NCBI GenBank assembly: GCA_041581635.1
Contig: JBFICW010000015.1
Coordinates: 1 to 56,989 of the forward strand
Direction of reading: 5' to 3'
DNA: 56,989 nucleotides
Origin: Porticoccus sp041581635
Lineage (GTDB): Bacteria; Pseudomonadota; Gammaproteobacteria; Pseudomonadales; Porticoccaceae
Within the stretch, counting starts at the first letter, position 1. Every line of letters begins with the position of its first letter. The translations under genes and the position numbers were made by a program. Below the pieces are notes generated by a model. That model did not search any database. It worked only from the letters and a program-made list of their open reading frames with translations, and had not been told where the DNA came from. This document shows positions 9,007 through 16,326 of the stretch, in pieces.

Positions 9007-9051
9007 TTCACGCAAAAAATACCGGAAATAAGGTCTATAGATTAGCTAAAT
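9007..9051 (+). promoter_or_regulatory. Shared glyoxylate-shunt promoter/operator element, aceA copy
   Basis: This is the counterpart of the element upstream of glcB (36 of 45 identical, no gaps). It ends 69 nt before the aceA ATG at 9121 and starts immediately upstream of the divergent LysR gene. It contains CGGAAATAA, GTCTATAGA and GCTAAAT. TATAGA at 9036-9041 may act as a -10 box, matching TATAAA in the glcB copy. Confidence 0.7.
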
Positions 9052-9120
9052 TTTGGGTCTATGGCTAGAATTCGTTCCGTAATATATGAATTTTCTGTTT
9101 TCAATCTGGAAGGACTGAAC

Positions 9121-10719
9121 ATGTCAAACTACACAAAAGACATTGCAGCAGTAGCTGCTCTGTGCGAAACCAATGGTGACGCATGGAATGCGATCAACCC
9201 TGAATCTGTTGCTCGCATGCGCGCTCAGAACAAATTCAAGACTGGCCTGGATATCGCAAAATACACAGCTGACATCATGCGTGCTGATATGGCGGCATTT
9301 GACGGTGACAAGACTAAGTACACGCAGTCTCTAGGTTGCTGGCATGGTTTCGTTGGGCAACAGAAGATGATTTCTATTAAGAAACACTTCAATGGCCAAA
9401 CTGATCGTCGTTACTTGTACCTGTCTGGCTGGATGGTTGCTGCGCTACGTTCTGACTTCGGTCCTCTGCCTGACCAATCTATGCACGAGAAGACTGCTGT
9501 TGCTGGCTTGGTTGAAGAGTTGTACACCTTCCTGCGTCAAGCTGATGCCCGCGAACTCGGCGGCCTGTTCCGTGAATTGGACGCTGCTCGTGAAGCTGGT
9601 GATGACGTTAAAGCCAAAGATATTCAAAATCAAATTGACAACCACGTAACTCACGTAGTGCCAATTATCGCTGATATCGATGCTGGTTTCGGTAACGCTG
9701 AAGCGACTTACCTGATGGCTAAGCAAATGATCGAAGCTGGCGCATGTTGCCTGCAGATCGAAAATCAGGTTGCTGACGAAAAGCAATGTGGCCACCAGGA
9801 CGGTAAAGTGACCGTACCTCACGCTGACTTCCACTCTAAACTGCGCGCTCTGCGTTATGCCTTCCTCGAGCTGGGTGTTGACAACGGGCTTATCGTTGCT
9901 CGTACCGACTCTGAAGGTGCTGGCCTGACCAAAGAAATTGCTGTTGTTAAAGAGCCTGGCGATCAGGGTGATGTCTACAACTCCTATCTGGATGTTGAAG
10001 AAATCGATGTTGCTGACATGGCTGAAGGCGACGTATGCTTCAACCGCGATGGCAAGCTGGTTCGTCCTAAGCGTCTGCCTTCAGGTCTGTACCAATTCCG
10101 TCAAGGTACTGGCCATGAGCGTTGTGTATTCGATTGTATCGAAGCCATCAATGCGGGTGCTGACCTACTTTGGATCGAAACTGCAGTTCCGACAGTTCAC
10201 GAAATCAAGGACATGATGGATGAGGTTCGTAAAGTACACCCAGACGCTAAGCTGGTTTACAACAACTCTCCGTCTTTCAACTGGACTCTGAACTTCCGCC
10301 AACAAGCATACGATGCATGGGTTGAAGCAGGCAAAGATGTTTCTGACTACGATCGTAATGATCTAATGAATGCTAAGTATGACGATTCCGAGCTTTCTGC
10401 TGAAGCAGATACACGTATTCGTACTTTCCAAGCAGACTGCTCACGTGAAGCGAATGTATTCCACCACCTGATCACTCTACCTACTTATCACACCACAGCA
10501 CTGTCTGTTGATAACTTAGCGAAAGAGTACTTTGGTGACAAAGGCATGTTGGGTTATGTTGAAGGCGTACAGCGTAAAGAGATCCGTCAAGGTATCGCAT
10601 GTGTTAAACACCAAAACATGTCTGGTTCAGATATTGGTGATGATCACAAAGAATACTACGCTGGCGAGAACGCTCTGAAAGCCGGCGGCGCGAAAAACAC
10701 TTCTAACCAGTTCGGCTAA
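9121..10719 (+). CDS. aceA: Isocitrate lyase (long isoform)
   Basis: This 532-residue enzyme splits isocitrate into succinate and glyoxylate, the first step of the glyoxylate shunt. The catalytic-loop motif KQCGHQ is at residues 221-226, within the long-isoform context EKQCGHQDGK. Length matches the long type (about 530) rather than the 434-residue E. coli type. The start is set at the ATG at 9121 because GGAAGGA precedes it and MSNYTKDIAAVAAL is a natural N-terminus; an in-frame ATG at 9061 would add 20 unlikely residues. Codon use is markedly biased towards CTG, GCT and GAA, as in highly expressed genes, unlike its neighbours. It carries the shared upstream element and is followed by two hairpins. 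Confidence 0.97.
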   Translation: MSNYTKDIAAVAALCETNGDAWNAINPESVARMRAQNKFKTGLDIAKYTADIMRADMAAFDGDKTKYTQSLGCWHGFVGQQKMISIKKHFNGQTDRRYLYLSGWMVAALRSDFGPLPDQSMHEKTAVAGLVEELYTFLRQADARELGGLFRELDAAREAGDDVKAKDIQNQIDNHVTHVVPIIADIDAGFGNAEATYLMAKQMIEAGACCLQIENQVADEKQCGHQDGKVTVPHADFHSKLRALRYAFLELGVDNGLIVARTDSEGAGLTKEIAVVKEPGDQGDVYNSYLDVEEIDVADMAEGDVCFNRDGKLVRPKRLPSGLYQFRQGTGHERCVFDCIEAINAGADLLWIETAVPTVHEIKDMMDEVRKVHPDAKLVYNNSPSFNWTLNFRQQAYDAWVEAGKDVSDYDRNDLMNAKYDDSELSAEADTRIRTFQADCSREANVFHHLITLPTYHTTALSVDNLAKEYFGDKGMLGYVEGVQRKEIRQGIACVKHQNMSGSDIGDDHKEYYAGENALKAGGAKNTSNQFG

Positions 10720-10740
10720 GCTGAATTAGTTTTTATGTGA

Positions 10741-10776
10741 AGTACCCTGGTGATTGCTCTGCATAACCAGGGTACT
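10741..10776 (+). terminator. Long hairpin downstream of aceA
   Basis: An 11-bp perfect stem, AGTACCCTGGT / ACCAGGGTACT with a 14-nt loop, lies 21 nt after the aceA stop. There is no T-run after it, so it may protect the mRNA 3' end or act with the next hairpin. Confidence 0.55.
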
Positions 10777-10809
10777 GTCTACCCTTGGATATACCATCCT
10801 TGGACAAAG

Positions 10810-10842
10810 AGGCGGCCCCTTGTATTAGGTGTCGCCTTTTTT
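10810..10842 (+). terminator. Rho-independent terminator of aceA
   Basis: A stem of AGGCGGC with GTCGCCT (one G-T pair) is followed directly by six T residues. It is the likely end of the aceA transcript. Confidence 0.7.
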
Positions 10843-10959
10843 ATAAATAGGTTTATGAATAGGATTGTTTCTAACTACCCCCTATGAAAGAACCGAATGA
10901 CTGATTACATTTGAAGTCTAACCTGCTTTCTACTGAAAACTGATTAAGTGATTTCGAAT

Positions 10960-11523
10960 ATGACTGATACACCTGCTTTTCTTCAAGATGCTAAAAATTT
11001 GTTAACCAAACAAGGGTTTACTACGAGTGATACCTGGTATCACGGTACTTCATCGGCACTGGTGGACTCAATCAAAGCGCAGGGCTTGAAACGCTCCGGT
11101 GATAGAGAGCTGAAGGAAGCTGCCAAAAAAACTATGGCGACTATCGGTAATGCTTATACAGAGCAGACTGAGCCAGTTTTTTTGACGCAAAGTAAAGAGT
11201 TAGCTTTTTACTGGGCAGAACAAACAGTGAGAAACCGCAGTGTGCGTGTTGAGGGAGATGAGCGGCCAGTGGTATTTGCAGTCAAACTTCCAGAAGAATT
11301 GAATGCCCAGGTAAAACCCGATGTAGGTGCAGCTAGCCTATTGTTAGTGAAAGAGGGTGAAAACTTTATGGCTTATCTGGCGGGTATTTACCAGGCAAAT
11401 GGTTTTGGTGTACCTGAAATAGATTTGATGAAAGCTGACCGTATGGAGTACTTAAATAAATTGGGCATGGCTTATTATGATGCAGATATTGGTGCTTCAT
11501 GTCTGCATATAATGACTGATTAA
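10960..11523 (+). CDS. Unknown protein with ADP-ribosyltransferase-like motif pattern
   Basis: I do not recognise a named family. The protein has 187 residues from the ATG at 10960; a GTG at 10948 would add four. Three segments recall the ADP-ribosyltransferase/RNA 2'-phosphotransferase fold. The first is WYHGTS with H28, followed by an I-x-x-x-GL turn. The second is VFLTQSKELAFYWA with Y84 on a helix after a strand. The third is a later acidic segment, VPEIDLMKADRME, starting at V151 with E153. There is no signal peptide or membrane segment, so it should be cytosolic. It lies between intact aceA and a decayed copy of the aceA 3' end, which suggests insertion or rearrangement. Function, target and any antitoxin are not visible; the fold assignment is a motif-level inference. 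Confidence 0.5.
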   Translation: MTDTPAFLQDAKNLLTKQGFTTSDTWYHGTSSALVDSIKAQGLKRSGDRELKEAAKKTMATIGNAYTEQTEPVFLTQSKELAFYWAEQTVRNRSVRVEGDERPVVFAVKLPEELNAQVKPDVGAASLLLVKEGENFMAYLAGIYQANGFGVPEIDLMKADRMEYLNKLGMAYYDADIGASCLHIMTD

Positions 11524-11568
11524 TTGTGGTGAAAACTAAACGCCCATATTGCCAGGCTGGTCTATGTG

Positions 11569-11623
11569 CAAAAACATGGCGGGGTCAGATATGGGGGATG
11601 ATCACAAAGAACACTTTGCTGGA
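11569..11623 (+). pseudogene. Relic of an isocitrate lyase 3' end
   Basis: These 55 nt match aceA 10611-10665 in 45 positions without gaps. In the matching frame they read KNMAGSDMGDDHKEHFAG and then a TGA at 11624-11626, versus QNMSGSDIGDDHKEYYAG in the intact gene. No start codon or upstream lyase sequence remains; similarity fades just upstream behind a small indel. The relic sits 45 bp after the ART-like gene's stop. The rest of 11524-11860 holds two hairpins and no gene that I can see. Confidence 0.75.
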
Positions 11624-11678
11624 TGAACCGATTTAACTCAGAACGATATTCACATAATCCTTGTTAAGGATTTTTTAT

Positions 11679-11703
11679 GGGGCTGCTTGCAGCTCCTTTT
11701 TTT
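11679..11703 (+). terminator. Strong rho-independent terminator after the aceA relic
   Basis: An 8-bp stem GGGGCTGC / GCAGCTCC with a minimal loop is followed by seven T residues. It would end transcripts from the ART-like gene. Confidence 0.8.
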
Positions 11704-11777
11704 GCCTAAAAATTGGGAAATGAACGACTGAACCAGAATATTAGAGGAAGGCACCAGGCGGTGATTATTAAGGTATA

Positions 11778-11798
11778 AACCCCGAACGGGCCGGGGTT
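11778..11798 (-). terminator. Candidate terminator of the haem c lipoprotein gene
   Basis: A 7-bp stem AACCCCG / CGGGGTT with a 7-nt loop lies about 60 nt beyond the stop of the minus-strand cytochrome gene. On that strand it is followed by TTTAT, a weak T-run. Confidence 0.45.
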
Positions 11799-11860
11799 GA
11801 GTGGGTTTTGGCAGTAGAATACGAATTCGACGTGTCAGATCTGGTCTGAACCTCTACAGA

Positions 11861-12184
11861 TTACTTCATAATTTGGCTATGAAGATAGTCTGCTAGGGAT
11901 GCTCGTTCTTTATCGGTGAGATTTTCAAACGATGGCATTTCACGATGTTGCCCTGCTCCCTTTATCCATTCCATTAATTCATATTGGGACTTTCTTGTTA
12001 AAAGCGTCGCCGGAATACGTTTTAGATAATCACTGCGACCGCTTCTGGGGTGGCATTCCGAACAGTTTTCTTGAAACAGTGCCTCTCCCATCGCTATAGA
12101 TGGGTTTGGTGGCGTTTGTTCATCGCTACACCCAATCAAGCCAGCTGAAATCCCAATAGCAAGTATTGATCTCAAATATCCCAT
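11861..12184 (-). CDS. Small monohaem c-type cytochrome, predicted lipoprotein
   Basis: This 107-residue protein has an N-terminal lipoprotein signal ending in the lipobox LIGC (Cys19), so it should be membrane-anchored in the periplasm. One haem c site, C41-S-E-C44-H45, is followed by a likely distal ligand Met83 in REMPSF. The C-terminal helix LTDKERASLADYLHSQI is typical of class I cytochromes c. It probably shuttles electrons between periplasmic partners. The nearest genes on the same strand are rraA and a Rieske protein, but a 111-bp gap separates it from rraA, so shared transcription is uncertain. Confidence 0.85.
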   Translation of the reverse strand: MGYLRSILAIGISAGLIGCSDEQTPPNPSIAMGEALFQENCSECHPRSGRSDYLKRIPATLLTRKSQYELMEWIKGAGQHREMPSFENLTDKERASLADYLHSQIMK

Positions 12185-12295
12185 TAGTTTCTCCTCAACA
12201 GCAAGGTCAATAAAAATTTTCCTCTAAGAGATTAGCACAGAAAAAGGCCGTAACTTAGAAGTTGATACCTGAAGTCCACAATTTGACTTTCAGCT

Positions 12296-12778
12296 TTAGT
12301 TCTCTAGGGATACCTTAGAGACAATCACTCCATTGTTGTCAGCGTAGACATATTCACCAGGGTTAAAAGTGATTCCACCGAATGTGATTGGTACATTAAG
12401 GTCGCCAATACCTCTTTTATCTGTTTTAAGTGGAATACTGCTTAGAGCTTGTACTCCCAAATTGAGTGAAACCAGTGCGTCCACATCGCGAACACAGCCA
12501 TAAATAATAAAACCTTCCCAACCATTATTAACGGCATTTTCTGCAATCATATCGCCCAATAGTGCACGTCTTAGCGATCCCCCGCCATCGACTACCATGA
12601 CCTTTCCTTGCCCCGGTTCCCCGGCATGTTCTTTGACTAAAGAGTTATCTTCATGACATTTTATGGTGACAATCTCACCCCCAAAGGATTCTTTACCACC
12701 AAAATTAACCATCATGGGTTCAAGTATACGAACGAGATCCGGGTGGTCGTCACATAAGTCTGGTGTTGAGTAGGACAT
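12296..12778 (-). CDS. rraA: RraA-family protein (RNase E activity regulator / HMG aldolase family)
   Basis: This 160-residue protein matches the RraA family in length and in motifs, including VMVVDGGGSLRRALLGDMIAENAVNNGW and the GCVRDV segment. E. coli RraA binds RNase E and restrains mRNA decay, while metal-dependent relatives are 4-hydroxy-4-methyl-2-oxoglutarate or oxaloacetate aldolases. The R and D residues of the G-D-x7-10-N and R-D motifs used by aldolases are present, so an enzymatic role remains open. It follows the Rieske gene by 14 bp and is probably co-transcribed with it. Confidence 0.9.
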   Translation of the reverse strand: MSYSTPDLCDDHPDLVRILEPMMVNFGGKESFGGEIVTIKCHEDNSLVKEHAGEPGQGKVMVVDGGGSLRRALLGDMIAENAVNNGWEGFIIYGCVRDVDALVSLNLGVQALSSIPLKTDKRGIGDLNVPITFGGITFNPGEYVYADNNGVIVSKVSLEN

Positions 12779-12792
12779 GTTTTCTCCAATTG

Positions 12793-13110
12793 TTAATTAA
12801 TTAAAATACCTAGCAGACCGCCCTCTTCCACTAACTCATAGTGGGTGAGCGGGTTAATGTCGGCCACAGCCTCACCTCCTAAAGGGGTGCCATCGTCGAG
12901 GCGAAATGTGATTTGATGTTTGGGACACTGTATACAGCCGTTGGCAAGTCGTGCTTTTTTTAGTGGTGAACCATCGTGTGGGCAGCGATTTGGGATGAGT
13001 CGGGTTTGGCCTCCACTGTGTACTAGCAACATATCCACGCCTGCAATCTTGTGCCGCGTTAGGTAGCCTTCAGTGATATTACTTATTTTTTCAAGAGGGT
13101 GAAAATTCAT
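12793..13110 (-). CDS. Small Rieske [2Fe-2S] protein
   Basis: This 105-residue single-domain protein has a complete Rieske motif: C43-P-H45 and C62-P-K-H65 with 16 residues between the two halves. No signal peptide or membrane segment is seen, so it should be a soluble cytosolic ferredoxin-like carrier of the NirD/dioxygenase-ferredoxin type. It is first in a short minus-strand unit with rraA. Neither an oxygenase nor a reductase gene is nearby, so its partner is unknown. Confidence 0.88.
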   Translation of the reverse strand: MNFHPLEKISNITEGYLTRHKIAGVDMLLVHSGGQTRLIPNRCPHDGSPLKKARLANGCIQCPKHQITFRLDDGTPLGGEAVADINPLTHYELVEEGGLLGILIN

Positions 13111-13314
13111 AATGATCGTGCAAGTGCAACTAACTAAGACTGCAAGTATAAGCCCTGTCGGGTATTGGGTTGTATCAAATATTTAAGTTAAGTTTTGGCA
13201 TCATTCAATTCCACCGGAAGTCATCATAGCCCCTATCTGAAATGGGGTTAATAGGTTTGAGATTATTTAATCAATAAATTGAATTTGGAGCCTAGTAACG
13301 TAGACTAGCGTCCC

Positions 13315-14676
13315 ATGAAACACGTGGATATTGTCGACTTTCCCTATCAATCTGACGCTGAAATACTATTTGGTGCCATTCGAGATATGCCGGATGCTAT
13401 ATGGCTGGATAGTGGTAAGCCGCGTAGTCTTTATGGCCGTTTTGATATTATCACCGCCCAACCTGACACCGTGCTGGAGACGATTGGTCAAACTACTCGA
13501 ATTATTACTTCAAGTTCAACCACCGTCAGCCATGAGGACCCTTTCTCTCTTGCGGAGGAACTGTTAGCCTCATCCGGAAGTGTCGATCAGAGCTATAATA
13601 GCTATCCATTTGTTGGTGGATTAGCTGGTTATTTTGGCTATGACCTCGGCCGTTCGATTGAGAGCCTTTCCAATAGCCTTCCAAAGTTGGATACCCTGCC
13701 AGATATGCGGGTGGGTAATTACAGTTGGGCATTGGTTCTAAACCACTCGGCACAGAAAGCTTGGCTTTTTTTCCGCCATAACTGCCCTTCCTCTCTTCGC
13801 GCTGAGATTTTAAACCGTTTTAAGCAGTTGCCTGAAGGAAATGCAGACGATGTTTTCGATATGCATTTCAGTGGCTCTACGTTAAAGCATGATTATTTAG
13901 GCTCGATTGATGCCGTAAAGCGTTATATCTCTGCGGGTGATTGTTATCAAGTCAATATTGCGCAACATTTTTCCGCTTCGTATTCGGGCGATAATTGGGT
14001 GCTTTATCGATACCTACGTAAAATTTTACCTTCACCCTATAGCTGCTTTTACCAATGGGGCGAAAGTAACCAGGCAGTACTGAGTCTTTCACCCGAACGC
14101 TTTCTGAAAGTTTCTATGAAGCAAGTAGAGACAAAACCCATTAAAGGAACTGTGCCTCGAGGCAAAACGGTGGAGGAGGATCAGCTTAATGCCATTGGAC
14201 TGATGAACAGTGCCAAAAACCGTGCAGAAAACCTGATGATTGTAGATTTGTTGCGCAATGATTTGGGGAAAACCTGTGAACCCGGTTCTATTCGTGTGCC
14301 CAAGCTGTTTGCACTGGAGAGCTTTCCCAATGTGCACCACCTGGTCAGTACAATCACCGGTAAATTGCGTGCCAACGAATCAGCCTTGTCATTACTTCGA
14401 GGATGTTTTCCGGGGGGATCCATCACTGGCGCACCCAAAAAGCGGGCAATGGAGATCATTGAGGAGCTGGAAGTTTGTCGACGCTCGGTATACTGCGGCA
14501 GCATGGGTTACATTAGTGCCACGGGACGTATGGATACTAATATTGCCATTCGAACACTGTTGGCCGATGGTGAAAAGCTGCACTGCTGGGGCGGTGGTGG
14601 CATTGTGGCCGACTCAACCGCAGAAAGTGAGTATCAAGAAACACTGGATAAGATCAGGGTGTTAATCCAGCACTAA
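13315..14676 (+). CDS. pabB: Aminodeoxychorismate synthase component I
   Basis: This 453-residue chorismate-utilising enzyme makes 4-amino-4-deoxychorismate for p-aminobenzoate and folate synthesis, using ammonia from a PabA partner not in this window. Motifs include SLSPERFL, the core PIKGTVPRGKT, and the C-terminal GGSITGAPKKRAMEIIEELE. PIKGT rather than PIAGT distinguishes PabB (Lys nucleophile) from TrpE. Length is normal. It converges with thrH. The pabB-thrH-cysH order is the one I remember from Pseudomonas aeruginosa. Confidence 0.95.
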   Translation: MKHVDIVDFPYQSDAEILFGAIRDMPDAIWLDSGKPRSLYGRFDIITAQPDTVLETIGQTTRIITSSSTTVSHEDPFSLAEELLASSGSVDQSYNSYPFVGGLAGYFGYDLGRSIESLSNSLPKLDTLPDMRVGNYSWALVLNHSAQKAWLFFRHNCPSSLRAEILNRFKQLPEGNADDVFDMHFSGSTLKHDYLGSIDAVKRYISAGDCYQVNIAQHFSASYSGDNWVLYRYLRKILPSPYSCFYQWGESNQAVLSLSPERFLKVSMKQVETKPIKGTVPRGKTVEEDQLNAIGLMNSAKNRAENLMIVDLLRNDLGKTCEPGSIRVPKLFALESFPNVHHLVSTITGKLRANESALSLLRGCFPGGSITGAPKKRAMEIIEELEVCRRSVYCGSMGYISATGRMDTNIAIRTLLADGEKLHCWGGGGIVADSTAESEYQETLDKIRVLIQH

Positions 14677-14709
14677 TAGTTTTTCTTGTGGCAGCTCTTC
14701 TGCTCCTAT

Positions 14710-15327
14710 CTAGAGCGTCAGATCTCGGTTGCTGGCTTTAATAAATTCTTTTTTCAGTGCTTCAAAGTCATGTACTGCTGGAAACTGAGGAAATTCATCA
14801 ATGACATTTTGTGGCGCATGAAACAAAATTCCTGCATCTGCTTCAGCGAGCATTGTGGTGTCATTATAAGAATCACCCGCCGCAATTGTTCGGTAGTACA
14901 TACTTTTGAAGCCAACCACGGCTTGTCGTTTAGGGTTAGCCTGGCGCAATTTATAGTCAGTAACCTTACCGGTGTTGTCAACTTCCAGCTTGTGACATAG
15001 CAGCGTAGGGAAACCCAGTTGACGCATGAGAGGCTGAGCAAATTCGTAAAAAGTGTCAGACAAAATGACTACCTGAAAACGCTCGCGCAACCAATCAACA
15101 AAGTCTTTGGCACCTTCAAGGGGCGACAATGTCGCAATCACTTCTTGAATTTCATTTAAGCCCAAACCGTTCTCTTCAAGGATATCGAGACGATAACGCA
15201 TTAGTACGTCATAGTCTGGTTCATCGCGCGTGGTTCTCTTTAATGCTTCAATGCCAGTCTTTTCAGCAAATGCTATCCAGATCTCTGGTATCAGAACGCC
15301 TTCCAAGTCCAAACATGCGATTTCCAC
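14710..15327 (-). CDS. thrH: Phosphoserine phosphatase / homoserine phosphotransferase ThrH
   Basis: This 205-residue HAD-superfamily enzyme matches ThrH, which dephosphorylates phosphoserine and can transfer the phosphate to homoserine. Motif I is CLDLEGVLIPEIW; the Asp-x-Glu-Gly form (rather than DxDGT) is characteristic of ThrH. Motif II is VVILSDTFYEFA and the C-terminal acidic motif is AAGDSYNDTTML. The start is a GTG at 15327, preceded by TTGAGGA at 8 nt spacing. It is divergent from cysH and could help supply serine for cysteine synthesis, although that is inference from position. Confidence 0.94.
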   Translation of the reverse strand: MEIACLDLEGVLIPEIWIAFAEKTGIEALKRTTRDEPDYDVLMRYRLDILEENGLGLNEIQEVIATLSPLEGAKDFVDWLRERFQVVILSDTFYEFAQPLMRQLGFPTLLCHKLEVDNTGKVTDYKLRQANPKRQAVVGFKSMYYRTIAAGDSYNDTTMLAEADAGILFHAPQNVIDEFPQFPAVHDFEALKKEFIKASNRDLTL

Positions 15328-15565
15328 AATTTATTCCTCAAGGTTGCTAACTAGTCCAAAAACGGCGCCAACTCTACCTATTTCAATGGGACAGCGCAAC
15401 AGCTCCCCCCGTACAGCTATGATCGCTTCATAATACCCATTTCTATGTAGATTATATTTTCTGATTATTTTTCCTTTACTTGCAGCTCTGGTATTATTCG
15501 CGACCTTAAGACTATCCCCTTAAGAGCACCCGTTGATAACTAATTGAGAACCTTGAGCAAATCCT

Positions 15566-16297
15566 ATGTCTGACACCCTTTTATCTACGGTCGATCTCGA
15601 CCAGAAACTCTCTGAACAAACGCCCCAGGAAATCTTGTCCTACGCCCTGGAGCAGTTTGATAACATCGCTATTTCGTTCAGCGGTGCCGAGGATGTTGTT
15701 CTGGTTGATATGGCATTCAAAATTGCCCCTGAAAAAGTGCAGGTATTTTCCCTGGATACCGGGCGTTTACACCCAGAAACGTACCGTTATATTGAGCGGG
15801 TACGTGAGCACTACAATATCGACATCGATGTGGTATTTCCAGAATCAGAGGCTGTCAATAAGTTGGTTCGCGAAAAGGGCTTATTCAGCTTTTACAAAGA
15901 TGACCATAAAGAATGTTGCAGTATTCGTAAGATTGGCCCGTTGCGCCGTAAGCTATTGACCGTTGATGCCTGGATCACGGGCCAACGCCGTGACCAAAGC
16001 CCCGGTACACGTGCTGCAATCCCTGTCATTCAGGACGACAAAGCTTTTGCCCGACCTGGCGATACATTGACCAAATTTAATCCATTGGCAAATTGGAGCT
16101 CTGAACAGGTCTGGGCGTACATTCGCAGTAATAATGTCCCTTACAATGAGCTTCACGACCGTGGTTTCGTAAGCATTGGTTGTGAACCCTGCACTCGACC
16201 CACTGGTCCAAGTCAACATGAGCGTGAAGGTCGCTGGTGGTGGGAAGAAGCCACACTGAAAGAGTGTGGCCTGCATGATGTAAACATCAAAAAATAA
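15566..16297 (+). CDS. cysH: Assimilatory adenylyl-sulfate reductase (4-cysteine [4Fe-4S] type)
   Basis: This 243-residue protein reduces activated sulfate to sulfite for cysteine synthesis. The iron-sulfur ligands C117-C118 (in KECCSIRK) and C206-x-x-C209 (in GCEPCTRP) mark the [4Fe-4S] class that typically prefers APS over PAPS. The C-terminal catalytic Cys234 lies in KECGLH. The SGAEDVVLVD loop near residues 38-47 corresponds to the nucleotide-binding P-loop. A CxxC protein gene follows 29 bp downstream, and cysB lies just beyond, convergent. The 238-bp gap to divergent thrH should hold the promoter; I could not assign a convincing -35/-10 pair. Confidence 0.95.
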   Translation: MSDTLLSTVDLDQKLSEQTPQEILSYALEQFDNIAISFSGAEDVVLVDMAFKIAPEKVQVFSLDTGRLHPETYRYIERVREHYNIDIDVVFPESEAVNKLVREKGLFSFYKDDHKECCSIRKIGPLRRKLLTVDAWITGQRRDQSPGTRAAIPVIQDDKAFARPGDTLTKFNPLANWSSEQVWAYIRSNNVPYNELHDRGFVSIGCEPCTRPTGPSQHEREGRWWWEEATLKECGLHDVNIKK

Positions 16298-16326
16298 TTT
16301 GGTCAGAAGTAATTAGGAATATCCCG

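Noticed and set aside
9445..9834. Minus-strand 129-codon frame opposite aceA
   Set aside because: It is antisense to a highly expressed gene whose codon bias keeps the opposite frame open; it has no family features.
10948..11626. A small mobile element or integrated island between aceA and its relic
   Set aside because: No integrase, transposase, terminal inverted repeats or tRNA target is present; the duplicated part is imperfect (45 of 55), unlike a fresh att duplication.
14258..14665. 135-codon frame inside pabB
   Set aside because: It overlaps the conserved pabB core in another frame, with no independent start site.
15328..15565. A defined CysB box and promoter before cysH
   Set aside because: AT-rich stretches and a TATTAT exist, but no -35/-10 pair with good spacing or convincing CysB half-sites could be fixed by eye.
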